Source: Demequina lutea (GTDB taxonomy: Bacteria > Actinomycetota > Actinomycetes > Actinomycetales > Demequinaceae). From it: a DNA stretch of 34,680 nt. The number at the start of each line of letters is the position of its first letter. The stretch's first letter is position 1. The stretch is taken from positions 1 through 34,680 of the forward strand of contig QKAX01000129.1 of assembly GCA_003246255.1 (NCBI GenBank). The letters are read 5' to 3'. The notes beneath the pieces are model-generated. The model saw nothing but the letters and a program-made list of their open reading frames with translations, did no database searches and was not told the DNA's origin. Positions 1 through 8,599 of this stretch are shown here, piece by piece. Position numbers and translations under genes: made by a program.

Positions 1-105
1 CTCGACCTGGAGCACGTCGCCCAGGAACTCAACGGCCGACCACGCAAAACGCTCGGCTGGAAAACACCAGCCGAGCGTCTGCGTGATCTACTAATCACCA
101 CCTAG
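1..105 (+). CDS. IS30-family transposase, C-terminal end (partial)
   Basis: Frame 1 is open from the window edge to TAG at 103-105 and gives 34 residues. They contain [17 protein letters not shown], the typical ending of IS30-family transposases, just after the DDE catalytic core: the NxRPRKxLGxxTPxE motif. The DDE core itself lies outside the window, so activity cannot be judged. A terminal-repeat-like sequence follows within about ten bases, as expected for the end of such an element. The assignment rests on motif recognition only, but this motif is very characteristic. Confidence 0.85.
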   Translation, partial: LDLEHVAQELNGRPRKTLGWKTPAERLRDLLITT

Positions 106-115
106 CTAAACACCA

Positions 116-143
116 GGTGTTGCGAGGACCCCTGGAATCCGCC
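116..143 (+). repeat. Probable terminal inverted repeat (right end) of the IS30-type element
   Basis: The sequence after the transposase stop (GGTGTTGCGAGGACCCC and on to GAATCCGCC) has the form of an actinobacterial IS30-family terminal repeat. The left end is outside the window, so the repeat pair cannot be verified. A small palindrome, AACACC-a-GGTGTT, spans 109-121. Confidence 0.55.
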
Positions 144-178
144 CCCCACGCCGTGAGGCGCGGGAGTGGCGGGGCTTT
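141..178 (+). terminator. Possible hairpin terminator downstream of the transposase
   Basis: GCCCCCCAC at 141-149 can pair, with one bulge, with GTGGCGGGGC at 166-175, and TTTGT follows on the plus strand. The stem is GC-rich and the T tract short, so termination is uncertain. It lies between the converging transposase and chemoreceptor genes. Confidence 0.35.
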
Positions 179-192
179 GTCGCGCAGCGGCG

Positions 193-1389
193 CTAGGCCT
201 GACCCGCGGGGGAGACCACCGAGGTGAGCGCCGCCGAGTGCTCAGCCATGGCTGCGGCGCCGTCGCGCAACCGGGCGACTGCCCTGGCCGAGATGGTGGC
301 GGCCGCCGTCACCGTCGCTGCCGATCGGCTCATCTCCTCGGCGACAGTTGACTGCTCACGCACGGCGGCCGAGACGGCCTCCTGCTCCTCGCGGGCGCCC
401 GCCACGAGGCCGAGGATCTCCTGAATGGACGCGACGGCCGCGCCCGAGGCTCCCTGCACGGAGTCGATCATGGCAGTGATCTCGTCGGTCGCCTCGCGCG
501 TCTTGCCCGCCAGGCTCTTCACCTCGCCTGCGACCACCGCGAAGCCGCGGCCGGCCTCGCCGGCGCGCGCCGCCTCGATCGTGGCATTGAGCGCCAGCAG
601 GTTCGTCTGCTCGGCAATCGCGGTGATCAGCTTGCTGACCTCGCCGATCTTGGCGGCCACCTCGTCGAGCTCGCTCAGCCTGCCGCTAGCACCCGCGGCG
701 GCCTGCACCACAGTGGCGGTGCTCGCCGAGGCGTTTGCCGAGCGGGCGGCGATCTCGCGGATGCTCGCCGAGAGCTGCTCGGCCCCGGCCGCCACCGCGT
801 CGGCGCGATCCGAGACGTCCGCTACGTCCGCGTTGAGCTCCTCGCCAAGCTGGGAGAGGTCGTGCGACGACTCGGCGAGATGCCCCGACACCTCGCTCGC
901 GACGCGCCGCGCCCTCTCCACCTGGGTGATGTCGTCCCAGGCGCCGATGAATCCCGTGTCCGTGCGATCCACGAGTACTGACACCTCGACCTGTGAGCCC
1001 TCGTGCATCGTGTGCGCGATCGTGCGAACGGGGAACTGCCGCGACGTGCGCACGATCTCGGCGAGGCTGTCGCGCAGTGCCTCCATGATGCCCGGCCCGT
1101 ACCGCGCCACGATGGTCTTTGTCTGCGCCGCGCCGGCCGCATTGCGGGACGTGACGACCCCGCTCGGGTCGGTGAGCACGAGCGCGACGGGAACGAGGTC
1201 AAGCACCTCGATTCGCGCCGATGTGGAGTCCTTCTTGCTGCCAAATCCCCGCGCCACTGGAGTTCCCTTCACCACGTAGTGAGCTTTCCCTGCCGGGTGT
1301 TCCCATCGGATGAGACTCGCGGCCATTGAGCCGTTTGAGAGCGCTTTCTTGGCGGTTGAACCGCGTGTGGCCACGCGGCGGTCGGGCAT
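193..1389 (-). CDS. Soluble methyl-accepting chemotaxis-like signalling protein (PAS + MCP domain)
   Basis: 398 residues if the first ATG is used; an in-frame ATG at 1326 would give 377, and neither has a clear ribosome site. No transmembrane segment is visible, so the protein is probably cytoplasmic. Residues about 60-160 look like a PAS sensor ([15 protein letters not shown], then GAWDDIT before the linker). Residues about 165-390 are a helical MCP signalling domain. Its hairpin tip carries the highly conserved segment [20 protein letters not shown] followed by [15 protein letters not shown], the site that contacts CheA/CheW in the family. No che genes are in the window, so its partner kinase is unknown. 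It is transcribed divergently from the large helicase-like gene. Confidence 0.88.
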   Translation of the reverse strand: MPDRRVATRGSTAKKALSNGSMAASLIRWEHPAGKAHYVVKGTPVARGFGSKKDSTSARIEVLDLVPVALVLTDPSGVVTSRNAAGAAQTKTIVARYGPGIMEALRDSLAEIVRTSRQFPVRTIAHTMHEGSQVEVSVLVDRTDTGFIGAWDDITQVERARRVASEVSGHLAESSHDLSQLGEELNADVADVSDRADAVAAGAEQLSASIREIAARSANASASTATVVQAAAGASGRLSELDEVAAKIGEVSKLITAIAEQTNLLALNATIEAARAGEAGRGFAVVAGEVKSLAGKTREATDEITAMIDSVQGASGAAVASIQEILGLVAGAREEQEAVSAAVREQSTVAEEMSRSAATVTAAATISARAVARLRDGAAAMAEHSAALTSVVSPAGQA

Positions 1390-1572
1390 CGCTCACACCC
1401 AAGTTGACGCAGCAACCTCCGCGCCGCCACAATCTGCGTGACGGTGCGCGTCGGCTGTACAAGTCGGCGCGCATTGTCGTTTCCCTGCGACCCCGCGGGA
1501 CGTCAGGAACCGGACGAACTGGGCGCGGCGTGGCATCTCCAAGAGCCGCCGAGGCATCGTTACGGTAAGGGG

Positions 1573-4500
1573 GTGTCGGACTACATCTCGCGCGCCCTCG
1601 TGGCGGATGCGCTCGCCGAATGGCGGGCCCTCTTGCGGGCGCAGTCCACAGTGTCGCCGCTGCGCGACCTCTCCGGCACCCACGCGCCGCTCATCGACCT
1701 CAAGGGCGCCCATCCCTCGGGCCTCGCCCCCCTGTTCGCCGGCAGGGCCACGCTGCTCTCGACCTTGCTGCGTGACGTCTCCGCCTACGAGGCGGCGGCA
1801 CCCAAGGCGCGCCAGATCCTCGCCGACGCCGAGGCAGTCATCGCCACCGCGGGGCGCTGGACGGCCGCGCTGGTGGTGGGCACCGCGCGCTGGGACGGCG
1901 TCGAGATGCCGCTGCTCCTGCGGCCAGTCTCGATCGACCGCGCCCGCGAGGACGATGTCGCGATCACCTTGCGTCACGAGGTCACGCTCAACCCCGTCTT
2001 CGCATCCTTGCTCCGCGACCTCGGGGGTCCCGTGTCTCTCGTGGAGCTGGCGCCCACCACGCTCGCCGGGCGCGAGTTCGATCCGCGCCCCGTGTGGAAC
2101 GAGGTGCGCGAGCTCGGCGACATTCTCCCCGGCGTGGAGGTCTCCGAGCGCCTTGTGCTCGGCTCCTACGACGACCCCGAGCAGCGGCTGCTGGACGATC
2201 TTGACGATCTTGACCCCGTGATCGGCGCGTCGGACGTGATTGCCGCCATCGCCGGAGACGGCGACGCCGCGACCATCCTCGCGGAACCGCTTCCGCGCTG
2301 GAGCCATGGCGACCGAGACCCGTTCGGAGAGCGCGGCCTGGGAGACCTTGACGATGCCGCCTTCATGGCTGTCGACCTGGTTGCGCTAGGGCGAGACATC
2401 GCCATCGACGCGCCCCCCGGGTGCGACGTCCATGGCGTCGTCGCAGCGATTGTCGCCGACGCCGCCGCGTCGGGCCGCACGGCAGCTGTGGTGAGCGATA
2501 ACAGCGAGACGCTCGCGGCGCTCGACCTCACCCTTGCCGAGGCGGGCGCAGGCGAGATCGCCCTCACGGGCGGCGTGGAGCAATGGCACGCCGATGCGCG
2601 GGCGCGCCTGCTGGAGTCCCTCACCCTGGCGGCTCCCGAGGTGAACGAGGATGACCTGCGGGTTGTGGGCGAGGGTGCCCTCTCGGCACGGGCCGACGCG
2701 GTGCGCAGGCTCGAGGCCCTTCACAGGCCCCGCCGGCCCTGGGGAGCCAGCGCCTTCGAGGCGGTGCAGGCGATCGTGAGGCTCACGGCGCAGGATCCGG
2801 CACCGGGAACGTCGCTCCGCTTGGGGCAGGCTGCTGCGACCGCCGTGGCGGAACACGGACTTGCCCATGTGGTGGCTGCCCTTGTGGCGCGCCTTCACGG
2901 CAGCGACATCGAGGTGCCGTCGCGACTCGCCGAGCCCGAGCCGGAACCCGCCGCGCCTGCCGCGTGGTGGGCCAGGGTGGCCGAGTCGCCGGAGCACGGA
3001 GCCGCGCTCGACGAGGCGCTCGCGGCCATGGTGCGAGCCCTTCCCGGCCTGCGCTCGGACGCGGCCACCGCCGCCTCAGCAACGGGTCTTGACCGCGCCG
3101 AGAACCTGGCCGTCTGGGCGGAGCAGGTCAGCCTGTTTACCGACGTCCAGGTGACGCTCGACACCTTCGCGCCCGCTGTCTACCACCGCTCACTCGCGGA
3201 CCTGGTGGAGGCGACGGCGCCCAAGGGGGATGACGAGGCGTCGCAGATGCGCAGGTCGACGCGGAGAGCGCTCGCGCGCAGGGCCAGGGAACTGCTGAGG
3301 CCGGGCAGAGATGCCTCGACCACACACGAGCGCCTCAAGGCGGCGGCGCGCGAGGCCGAGCGGTGGCGCGAGATGTGCTCGGCGGGCGGCTGGCCCACCG
3401 TGCCGGACGACTTCCAGGCGTACGAGGCGAGGCTTGAGCGCGCGGTGGCAGCGTGGGCGATTCTCGTCCCCGTATTGCCGGCGGCAGCAGGTATTGATGA
3501 GCCCGAGCTCATGCCGCTCGGAGAACTTGAGCGAGCGCTTCATGAGCTGGCCGAGGGCATCCCGGGCGGTCTTGACAGCGCCCCAGCCGCTCCCGCGCAG
3601 ATCGATCTCGACGAGGCGGGCTTCGCGCCGCTGATCGCGAGCCTGGAGGAGCGCGCGGCTTCTCCTGAACAGATCCGTGCAGACGCAGAGTTTGCGTGGT
3701 GGGCCGCTGCCTTCGATTCCATGATCGAGGCCGAGCCTGCGCTGATCGAGGCCGGCGCGCTGGGTCATGCAGTCGCGCGTTACCTCCAGCTTGACGAGGC
3801 GTTTGGTGACATGCGTTCAGGCCCGCTCATGCGGGCGGTGGCCGAGCATCGCAAGCAGGCGATCGCGCGGCGACCGGAAGATGCCCGTGACCTCTTCGCG
3901 ACGCTCATGGAGGGCGTCGAGGTCTCCGTGCGACAGATGCGACGCGACTTTGGTGCCGTTGTCGCCGCCCTGCGACCGGTGGTGCTTGCGCGCGCTGACC
4001 AGGTGTCCCACATGTTGCCGCCGTCGCGGTGCGTCGACGTGCTCGTGATCGTGGGAGCCGAGAGTCTCGCCACGGCTCAACTCATCCCAGCGCTCGCGCG
4101 CGCCGCGCAGGTGGTGCTGGTGACGGATCCTCGTAGCGCCACGCGCTCGGGGGCGACCGAGATCTCCAGGCTGTTGCCTCATGTGACCCTCCACCCCGCC
4201 CCGTGGCAGGGCGAGCCGGCGGTGGGCCTCGCCCTCCAGTCGCTCGGCTACGGGCGCGACCTGCCCGTGCTGCCACGCGCGGGAGTTGCCGACGCGCCAA
4301 GCGGCATCGAGGCGATAGTCCTCGACGCCGTCGCGCAGCCGCTGGCCGGGCGGCACGTGGTGGAGACGACGCGCGCCGAGGTGGCCGCCGTGGTCGAGCG
4401 CTGCGTCGCCATGGCCGAGGGCGCGCCCCACGCCACCCAGGGGACCACGCTGGTGGTCGCAGGCAATGCCGCGCATGCCCTCCGACTCAGGGAGGCACTT

Positions 4501-5718
4501 GCCGAGCGAGCCGGTGGCGGGCGGCCCGCGGCCGAGGTCGTGGAGTGTGGAGACGCCGTGCGCCGCGGGTTCACGTCAGTGATGCTGTCTCTGGGGTACG
4601 CGCGCGATCACCGCGGCGGAGCTCCCACTGAGCTTGGCGTGCTGGGTACATCGCAGGGTGCAGCGGCTCTGGCTCAGGCCCTCGCCGCGAGCGACGGGCG
4701 CGTCGTGGTGGTCTCGGCTCTCGATGCGCACCATCTGCGTGGGCTTGCGGCGTCCGGCGCGGCCGGGCATGGAATCGACGCGCTGGCGGGTCTGCTTGAA
4801 GCCTCCGAGGTGCGGCCGAGCGAGCGAACTCACCCCGGCCCCGCCGACTGGTTGCTTGCCGATGTGGCGCGCCTGCTGCGCGCGGAGGGCTTCGCCGTGA
4901 GTCTGCGCCACGGTTTTGGGGCGCAGACGATCGCGCTCGCTGTGGGAGCGCCGCACGGGCGTGGCTACAGCCTCGCGGTGATCACTGACGAGCCAGCTGA
5001 GGGCCCGCGGGGGTCGCTTCGCGACAGTCTGCGCTGGCAGTACCGGGGTCTCGAGTCGCTCGGGTGGTCGGTGCTGCCGTTGTGGACCCTCGACACGTTC
5101 ATGGACCCGTTGGGTGCCGTCGCACAGATCCGCGCGGCCCTCGGCGTGCACCTGCCTGCGGCGAGCGCGCCTGAGGCCGCGGACGCAGCCGCCGAGGTGA
5201 CGGCCCACCCCGACGACGCAGGCGACGAGCCAGCGAGCGCCGAGGCCGACGATGCCCACGAAGGTGAAGAGGCGTCTTCAGCGTCGTCCTGGCTCGACGA
5301 GCTGACCGGCGGCGCCAGCTGGGACGACCCCGAGGACGGCGACAGCGGCGGCGACGAGGCTGAGCCGTGGGCCGTATCGGCCACGTCGGACGAGGTCGAG
5401 CCCGCCCCCGACGATCAGGTCGCTGTCGACGGCGATGAAGAGCCGAGCGGCGCGACGTCCCCGCTCGACGATGCGCAGCCAGAATCCGACGATCAGCCGG
5501 AGCCGGAGCCTGGGCACCGTGCCCCGCGTCGGGCCGAGAGCCCGGGCACCATGACCACGGCATCGGGCGATATGTTGCCGCGCAGGCCCATCACGCGCGG
5601 CGTGGATAGGCCGCTCATCCCCACGCGTGCGTGGGAGGACGAGGACGCCGGCTGGGGAGACCGCGGCGGAGCGAACCGCGACGACGAGATCAAGCGCGAC
5701 AAGCCGCCGCACTGGTAG
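1573..5718 (+). CDS. Large degenerate SF1 helicase-like protein with Vsr-like nuclease-type tail
   Basis: 1381 residues from the GTG at 1573; a longer frame exists from GTG 1438, but recognisable family sequence starts at SDYISRAL. TACGGT lies six bases before GTG, so it may be leaderless. The N-terminal third has the layout of DUF4011-type SF1 helicases (LLLRPVSI, LVLGSYDDPEQ). Where those have GPPGTGKS it reads DAPPGCDVHGVVAAIVADAA, lacking Gly-Lys-Ser/Thr, so ATP binding is probably lost. The middle is Ala/Glu-rich and helical. Near residues 1130-1190 the pattern YSLAVITDE, then RDSLRWQYRGLESLGW and LWTLDTFMDP, matches the Vsr/REase-like segment ending these helicases. A long acidic, presumably disordered tail ends in EIKRDKPPHW, a C-terminus recalled from actinobacterial relatives. 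Function unknown; a scaffold or DNA-associated role is inference. Confidence 0.75.
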   Translation: MSDYISRALVADALAEWRALLRAQSTVSPLRDLSGTHAPLIDLKGAHPSGLAPLFAGRATLLSTLLRDVSAYEAAAPKARQILADAEAVIATAGRWTAALVVGTARWDGVEMPLLLRPVSIDRAREDDVAITLRHEVTLNPVFASLLRDLGGPVSLVELAPTTLAGREFDPRPVWNEVRELGDILPGVEVSERLVLGSYDDPEQRLLDDLDDLDPVIGASDVIAAIAGDGDAATILAEPLPRWSHGDRDPFGERGLGDLDDAAFMAVDLVALGRDIAIDAPPGCDVHGVVAAIVADAAASGRTAAVVSDNSETLAALDLTLAEAGAGEIALTGGVEQWHADARARLLESLTLAAPEVNEDDLRVVGEGALSARADAVRRLEALHRPRRPWGASAFEAVQAIVRLTAQDPAPGTSLRLGQAAATAVAEHGLAHVVAALVARLHGSDIEVPSRLAEPEPEPAAPAAWWARVAESPEHGAALDEALAAMVRALPGLRSDAATAASATGLDRAENLAVWAEQVSLFTDVQVTLDTFAPAVYHRSLADLVEATAPKGDDEASQMRRSTRRALARRARELLRPGRDASTTHERLKAAAREAERWREMCSAGGWPTVPDDFQAYEARLERAVAAWAILVPVLPAAAGIDEPELMPLGELERALHELAEGIPGGLDSAPAAPAQIDLDEAGFAPLIASLEERAASPEQIRADAEFAWWAAAFDSMIEAEPALIEAGALGHAVARYLQLDEAFGDMRSGPLMRAVAEHRKQAIARRPEDARDLFATLMEGVEVSVRQMRRDFGAVVAALRPVVLARADQVSHMLPPSRCVDVLVIVGAESLATAQLIPALARAAQVVLVTDPRSATRSGATEISRLLPHVTLHPAPWQGEPAVGLALQSLGYGRDLPVLPRAGVADAPSGIEAIVLDAVAQPLAGRHVVETTRAEVAAVVERCVAMAEGAPHATQGTTLVVAGNAAHALRLREALAERAGGGRPAAEVVECGDAVRRGFTSVMLSLGYARDHRGGAPTELGVLGTSQGAAALAQALAASDGRVVVVSALDAHHLRGLAASGAAGHGIDALAGLLEASEVRPSERTHPGPADWLLADVARLLRAEGFAVSLRHGFGAQTIALAVGAPHGRGYSLAVITDEPAEGPRGSLRDSLRWQYRGLESLGWSVLPLWTLDTFMDPLGAVAQIRAALGVHLPAASAPEAADAAAEVTAHPDDAGDEPASAEADDAHEGEEASSASSWLDELTGGASWDDPEDGDSGGDEAEPWAVSATSDEVEPAPDDQVAVDGDEEPSGATSPLDDAQPESDDQPEPEPGHRAPRRAESPGTMTTASGDMLPRRPITRGVDRPLIPTRAWEDEDAGWGDRGGANRDDEIKRDKPPHW

Positions 5719-5739
5719 CGGCGGGTGTGCGGGCGGCGC

Positions 5740-5958
5740 CTAGGACGAGGAGCCGCTGGAAGAGCTCGAGCCCGAGCCCTTGGAGCGCGAGTCGGTCCTG
5801 TAGAAGCCGGACCCCTTGAAGGTGACGGCCGCGGCCGAGATCACACGGCGCACCTCGCCGCCGCACTCGGGGCACTCGGTGAGAGCCTCGGCGTGGATCG
5901 ACTGCACCGCGTCAAAGCGGTGTCCGCACGCCGAGCATGCGTAGTGATAGGTGGGCAT
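5740..5958 (-). CDS. FmdB-family zinc ribbon protein, Ruc-like chaperone
   Basis: 72 residues. The N-terminal FmdB/CxxC zinc ribbon starts MPTYHYACSACGHRFD, with Cys8, Cys11, Cys29 and Cys32 as the metal ligands. The tail (about residue 50 onward) is Ser/Gly-rich and surely disordered. This matches Mycobacterium tuberculosis Rv0991c, described as a redox-regulated chaperone (Ruc) in which cysteine oxidation activates holding of unfolded proteins. As in mycobacteria it lies directly downstream of the 5-FTHF cyclo-ligase gene (19 bases after its stop) on the same strand. Orthology is inferred from domain, tail and synteny. Confidence 0.85.
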   Translation of the reverse strand: MPTYHYACSACGHRFDAVQSIHAEALTECPECGGEVRRVISAAAVTFKGSGFYRTDSRSKGSGSSSSSGSSS

Positions 5959-5964
5959 GGCGCA

Positions 5965-5970
5965 ATTTTA
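5965..5970 (-). promoter_or_regulatory. -10 element for a leaderless ruc/fmdB transcript
   Basis: On the minus strand TAAAAT ends six bases before the ATG at 5958, and there is no Shine-Dalgarno sequence. This is the arrangement of leaderless actinobacterial genes. It implies a promoter for the zinc ribbon protein separate from the gene upstream. Confidence 0.55.
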
Positions 5971-5977
5971 CGATGCC

Positions 5978-6607
5978 CTAGGGGGCAATCCGCTCCACCG
6001 AGGACGGCATCACGACGATCGATACCGGGATGTCGTGATTCTCGCGAGGGATGGCAAGGTGCGCGGCGTCGTGGAACTCGTCGTCGTAGACGAGGGCGAG
6101 GATCGGTGCGCCGGGGCGCGCGTCCATGAGGGTGCGGTCGTACCAGCCTGCCCCCTGACCGAGGCGGGTGCCGCGCGTGTCGGCGGCGAGGGCCGGCACC
6201 ACGATGAGATCCGCGTCGGCGAGGCGATCCTGCGGCAGGAACTCGCCCGACGGCTCGGGTGGACGGCCGGGAGATCTCTCGACGAGGTCGTCGGGCGACG
6301 AGTAGTAGCTCCAGCCGCGCTGCAGCCCGCCGCCCAGTCGCGGCAGTAGCACGTCCACGCCGGCGGCGACGAGCGCCTCGATGAGCGGCAGCGTGCCGGG
6401 CTCGTAGGAGCGCGACGCATAGACGGAGGCGCAGCGTATGCCCTGGGCCTCGGGAAGCTCCATGACGCGGTCCCGCATGGCCTCGGCGAGCTCGAGGTTC
6501 TTGCGGTCGCTGCGCTGCAGGCGGACGCGGCGCACGGCACTGCGCCAGGCGGACTTGACCTCCGCCGGCGGCATGGTGCGCGGGTCGATATGCGACAGCG
6601 GTGTCAT
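5978..6607 (-). CDS. 5-formyltetrahydrofolate cyclo-ligase
   Basis: 209 residues from ATG 6607 (MTPLSHIDPR); an in-frame ATG at 6631 would add eight residues and neither start has a good ribosome site. The enzyme converts 5-formyl-THF to 5,10-methenyl-THF using ATP in cytosolic one-carbon metabolism. The diagnostic C-terminal motif RLGQGAGWYDRTL (family GxRLGxGxGYYDR) is present, preceded by DLIVVPALAAD. The N-terminal basic helix with RLQRSDRKN corresponds to the nucleotide-binding region. Length is normal for the family. The neighbour order with FmdB/Ruc downstream and moeA/glp diverging upstream is the actinobacterial one, except that galU is missing between them. Confidence 0.92.
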   Translation of the reverse strand: MTPLSHIDPRTMPPAEVKSAWRSAVRRVRLQRSDRKNLELAEAMRDRVMELPEAQGIRCASVYASRSYEPGTLPLIEALVAAGVDVLLPRLGGGLQRGWSYYSSPDDLVERSPGRPPEPSGEFLPQDRLADADLIVVPALAADTRGTRLGQGAGWYDRTLMDARPGAPILALVYDDEFHDAAHLAIPRENHDIPVSIVVMPSSVERIAP

Positions 6608-6641
6608 GGGTCCATTGTCGCAAACCCACATGACATCCGTG

Positions 6642-6655
6642 TGACAGGTGTGTCA
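6642..6655. promoter_or_regulatory. Inverted repeat in the 5-FCL / glp divergent promoter region
   Basis: TGACA-ggtg-TGTCA is a perfect 5-bp inverted repeat, and nearby sequence repeats TGTGAC twice more. It lies in the 123-base space between the divergent starts at 6607 and 6731. It may be an operator; no regulator can be assigned. Confidence 0.3.
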
Positions 6656-6730
6656 AAGCTGTGACCACCAGGGGAGGTCTCGCGGCCACGCCTGCTTGAA
6701 GCCTCGGTCCCTGACCACCAGAATGCGAGG

Positions 6731-7954
6731 GTGACGTCCCGCAGCCTCCTCGAGTATCGCGACGACGTTCTCGCGCTCTTACAGCCGCTCACCCCCATTG
6801 ACCTCTCACTCACGCACGCGGTGGGCTGCGTGCTGGTGGCCGACGTGTTGGCGCGCGATGCGGTGCCGCCGCTCGCGATCGCGGCGTACGATGGCTTTGC
6901 CGTTCGCGCCGAGGATCTGGCCGGGGCCTCGAGGCGTGCTGTGAGCCTTCCGGTCTCGCATGACGTGCTCCCGGGCGCCGCGCCGACGCGTCTCGCTCGC
7001 GGTGCCGCCGCGCGCGTGAGCAGGGGTGCGTCGATCCCCTTTGGCGCCGACGCCGTGGTGGCAAGGCCCCTCGCCAGCACCGCGCGCGTGACATTCGAGG
7101 CGGAGCCTGCCGCAGGCGACGGGATCGATGTCCCGGGCCTTCACGCCGAGCGTGGCTCAGTAGTGGTGCCGGAGGGCACGCGCCTTGGCCCTGGCCACAT
7201 CGCCGCTCTCGCGGCCGCTGGTCGCGCGTCGGTGCTCGTGAGGCCCGCGCCGCGGGTGGTGATCGTGACGGTGGGGTCCGAGCTTGTTCAGACCGCCACC
7301 TCGGCACACCCGTCGCTCGCGCCAGACGAGCCGGTGCGTGATGCGAGCGGCGCGCTCATGTCGGCGCTCGTGACGGCCGCCGGGGCGCGGCTCGTGCGCG
7401 TGGTGACGGTCCCTGATGACGCGAGGGCGCTGCGCCAGGCGATCGACGACGCCGCACTGCAGGCGGACCTCGTGCTGACGTTGGGTGGCATGTCGGATGA
7501 CTGGCGGGACGTGGTGGTTCCGGTCCTCACGGGCGCGTACGGCGCGCGCCGCGAGACGGTGAGGCTGAGCCCTGCGGACGCGCACGTGCTGGGCATCGTG
7601 GGCGACTCCGATGGCAGGGCAGTGGTGCTGCTCGGCCTCCCCGGTCACCCAGTGGACGCCGCCGCTGCCTTCGCTGGCTATGTGCGCCATGCGATCCTCA
7701 CGCTCCGGGGCCTCGATCCCCAGCTTCCGCAGGCGCACGCAGCGGTCGCCTGGAAGTCGCCGTTCGGGTATGCGCAGGTGGCCCCCGTGCGGCGCACTGA
7801 GCGAGACGGCAGGGCCGCGGTGGAGCCCGTTGCGGCGGGCGCCGCGGCGACGCTCGCGGATCTCGCGGCCGCTGATGGCTTGGCGGTGGTGCCGGAGTCC
7901 GTCACCGGGGTGCTGCAGGGCGACGTCGTTGACGTGCTGTGGTGGCAGCGATGA
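6731..7954 (+). CDS. MoeA-family protein, probably a gephyrin-like divisome protein (Glp)
   Basis: 407 residues from a GTG, full MoeA length. MoeA landmarks are present: AVPPLAIAAYDGFAVR (family PP..NSAMDGYAVR), SIPFGADAVV, TVGSELV and GLPGHPVDAAAAF. Several catalytic-type motifs have drifted. The usual GGVSVG is GGMSDD, and the KPGKP-type molybdopterin loop before the C-terminal domain reads RLSPADAHVLG. It is followed by rimJ (ATGA overlap) and a SepX/GlpR-like membrane protein. That order matches Corynebacterium glp-glpR, where Glp is an FtsZ-binding MoeA homologue acting in division with its receptor GlpR. No other moco gene is nearby. A division role is therefore more likely than molybdenum insertion; this is inference from context and motif loss. 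Confidence 0.8.
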   Translation: MTSRSLLEYRDDVLALLQPLTPIDLSLTHAVGCVLVADVLARDAVPPLAIAAYDGFAVRAEDLAGASRRAVSLPVSHDVLPGAAPTRLARGAAARVSRGASIPFGADAVVARPLASTARVTFEAEPAAGDGIDVPGLHAERGSVVVPEGTRLGPGHIAALAAAGRASVLVRPAPRVVIVTVGSELVQTATSAHPSLAPDEPVRDASGALMSALVTAAGARLVRVVTVPDDARALRQAIDDAALQADLVLTLGGMSDDWRDVVVPVLTGAYGARRETVRLSPADAHVLGIVGDSDGRAVVLLGLPGHPVDAAAAFAGYVRHAILTLRGLDPQLPQAHAAVAWKSPFGYAQVAPVRRTERDGRAAVEPVAAGAAATLADLAAADGLAVVPESVTGVLQGDVVDVLWWQR

Positions 7955-8547
7955 GGCCCACCATGCCGGTCCTTGCGCGTGACGGCGTGACGCTGCGCCT
8001 GCTGCAGCCGCGTGACGAGCGGGAGTGGCTGGACCTGCGCGCGCGCAATCGCGACTGGCTACGCCCCTGGGAGGCCACATCGCCGCCAGGGCAGGTGGAG
8101 GCGCCCATCACGTTCAGGGCCTTTGTGCGCAGGGAGCGCAAGGCGTGGAGCGAGCGCAAGTCGTTCCCCTTTGTGATCGAGTACGAGGGCAGGCTGGTAG
8201 GCCGCGCGGCGCTGGGACGCATCGAATGGGGTGCTGAGCGCGGTGGCACGCTCGGGTATTGGGTGTCACACGAGTTCGCTGGCAGGGGCATTGCTCCCAC
8301 TGCCGTGGTGTTGCTCACCGAGTACGCGTTTGCTCAGGGGTTGCACCGGGTGGAGATCGCGATCAGGCCCGAGAACGACGCGTCGCTCGCCGTGGCGCGC
8401 AAGCTCGACCTGCGCGAAGAGGGCATCAGGCAGTCGTACCTCTACATCGACGGAGGGTGGCGCGACCACCGCATCTTTGCAGTTCTCGCCTCGGAGAGGC
8501 GGGCTGGAGCATGGTGGACCGGCACTGTCGTGAGGAACGCCGACTGA
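7951..8547 (+). CDS. RimJ-type GNAT N-acetyltransferase
   Basis: 198 residues. The ATG at 7951 overlaps the stop of the preceding gene (ATGA), so translation is probably coupled. The fold is GNAT of the RimJ/RimL class: N-terminal LARDGVTLRLLQPRDEREW, a central YEGRLVGRAALGRI strand, GTLGYWVSHEFAGRGIA as the acetyl-CoA-binding segment, and VEIAIRPENDASLAVARKL before LREEG. Members acetylate protein N-termini or small amines; the substrate here is unknown. The gene sits between the glp and sepX homologues, as in mycobacteria (Rv0995). Confidence 0.9.
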   Translation: MRPTMPVLARDGVTLRLLQPRDEREWLDLRARNRDWLRPWEATSPPGQVEAPITFRAFVRRERKAWSERKSFPFVIEYEGRLVGRAALGRIEWGAERGGTLGYWVSHEFAGRGIAPTAVVLLTEYAFAQGLHRVEIAIRPENDASLAVARKLDLREEGIRQSYLYIDGGWRDHRIFAVLASERRAGAWWTGTVVRNAD

Positions 8548-8553
8548 CACGCC

Positions 8554-8575
8554 GCGCGGGGTCCCGGCCCCGCGC
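8554..8575 (+). terminator. GC hairpin after rimJ
   Basis: GCGCGGGG and CCCCGCGC form a perfect 8-bp stem around a 6-base loop, directly after the rimJ stop. There is no T tract, so it may attenuate rather than fully terminate. Confidence 0.4.
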
Positions 8576-8599
8576 CCTCTCGAGCCGTACCGTCGTCTC

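Noticed and set aside
425-1279. 284-codon plus-strand frame opposite the chemoreceptor gene
   Set aside because: The sequence is low-complexity Ala/Ser/Arg, without ribosome site or motifs. The minus-strand MCP motif is unmistakable.
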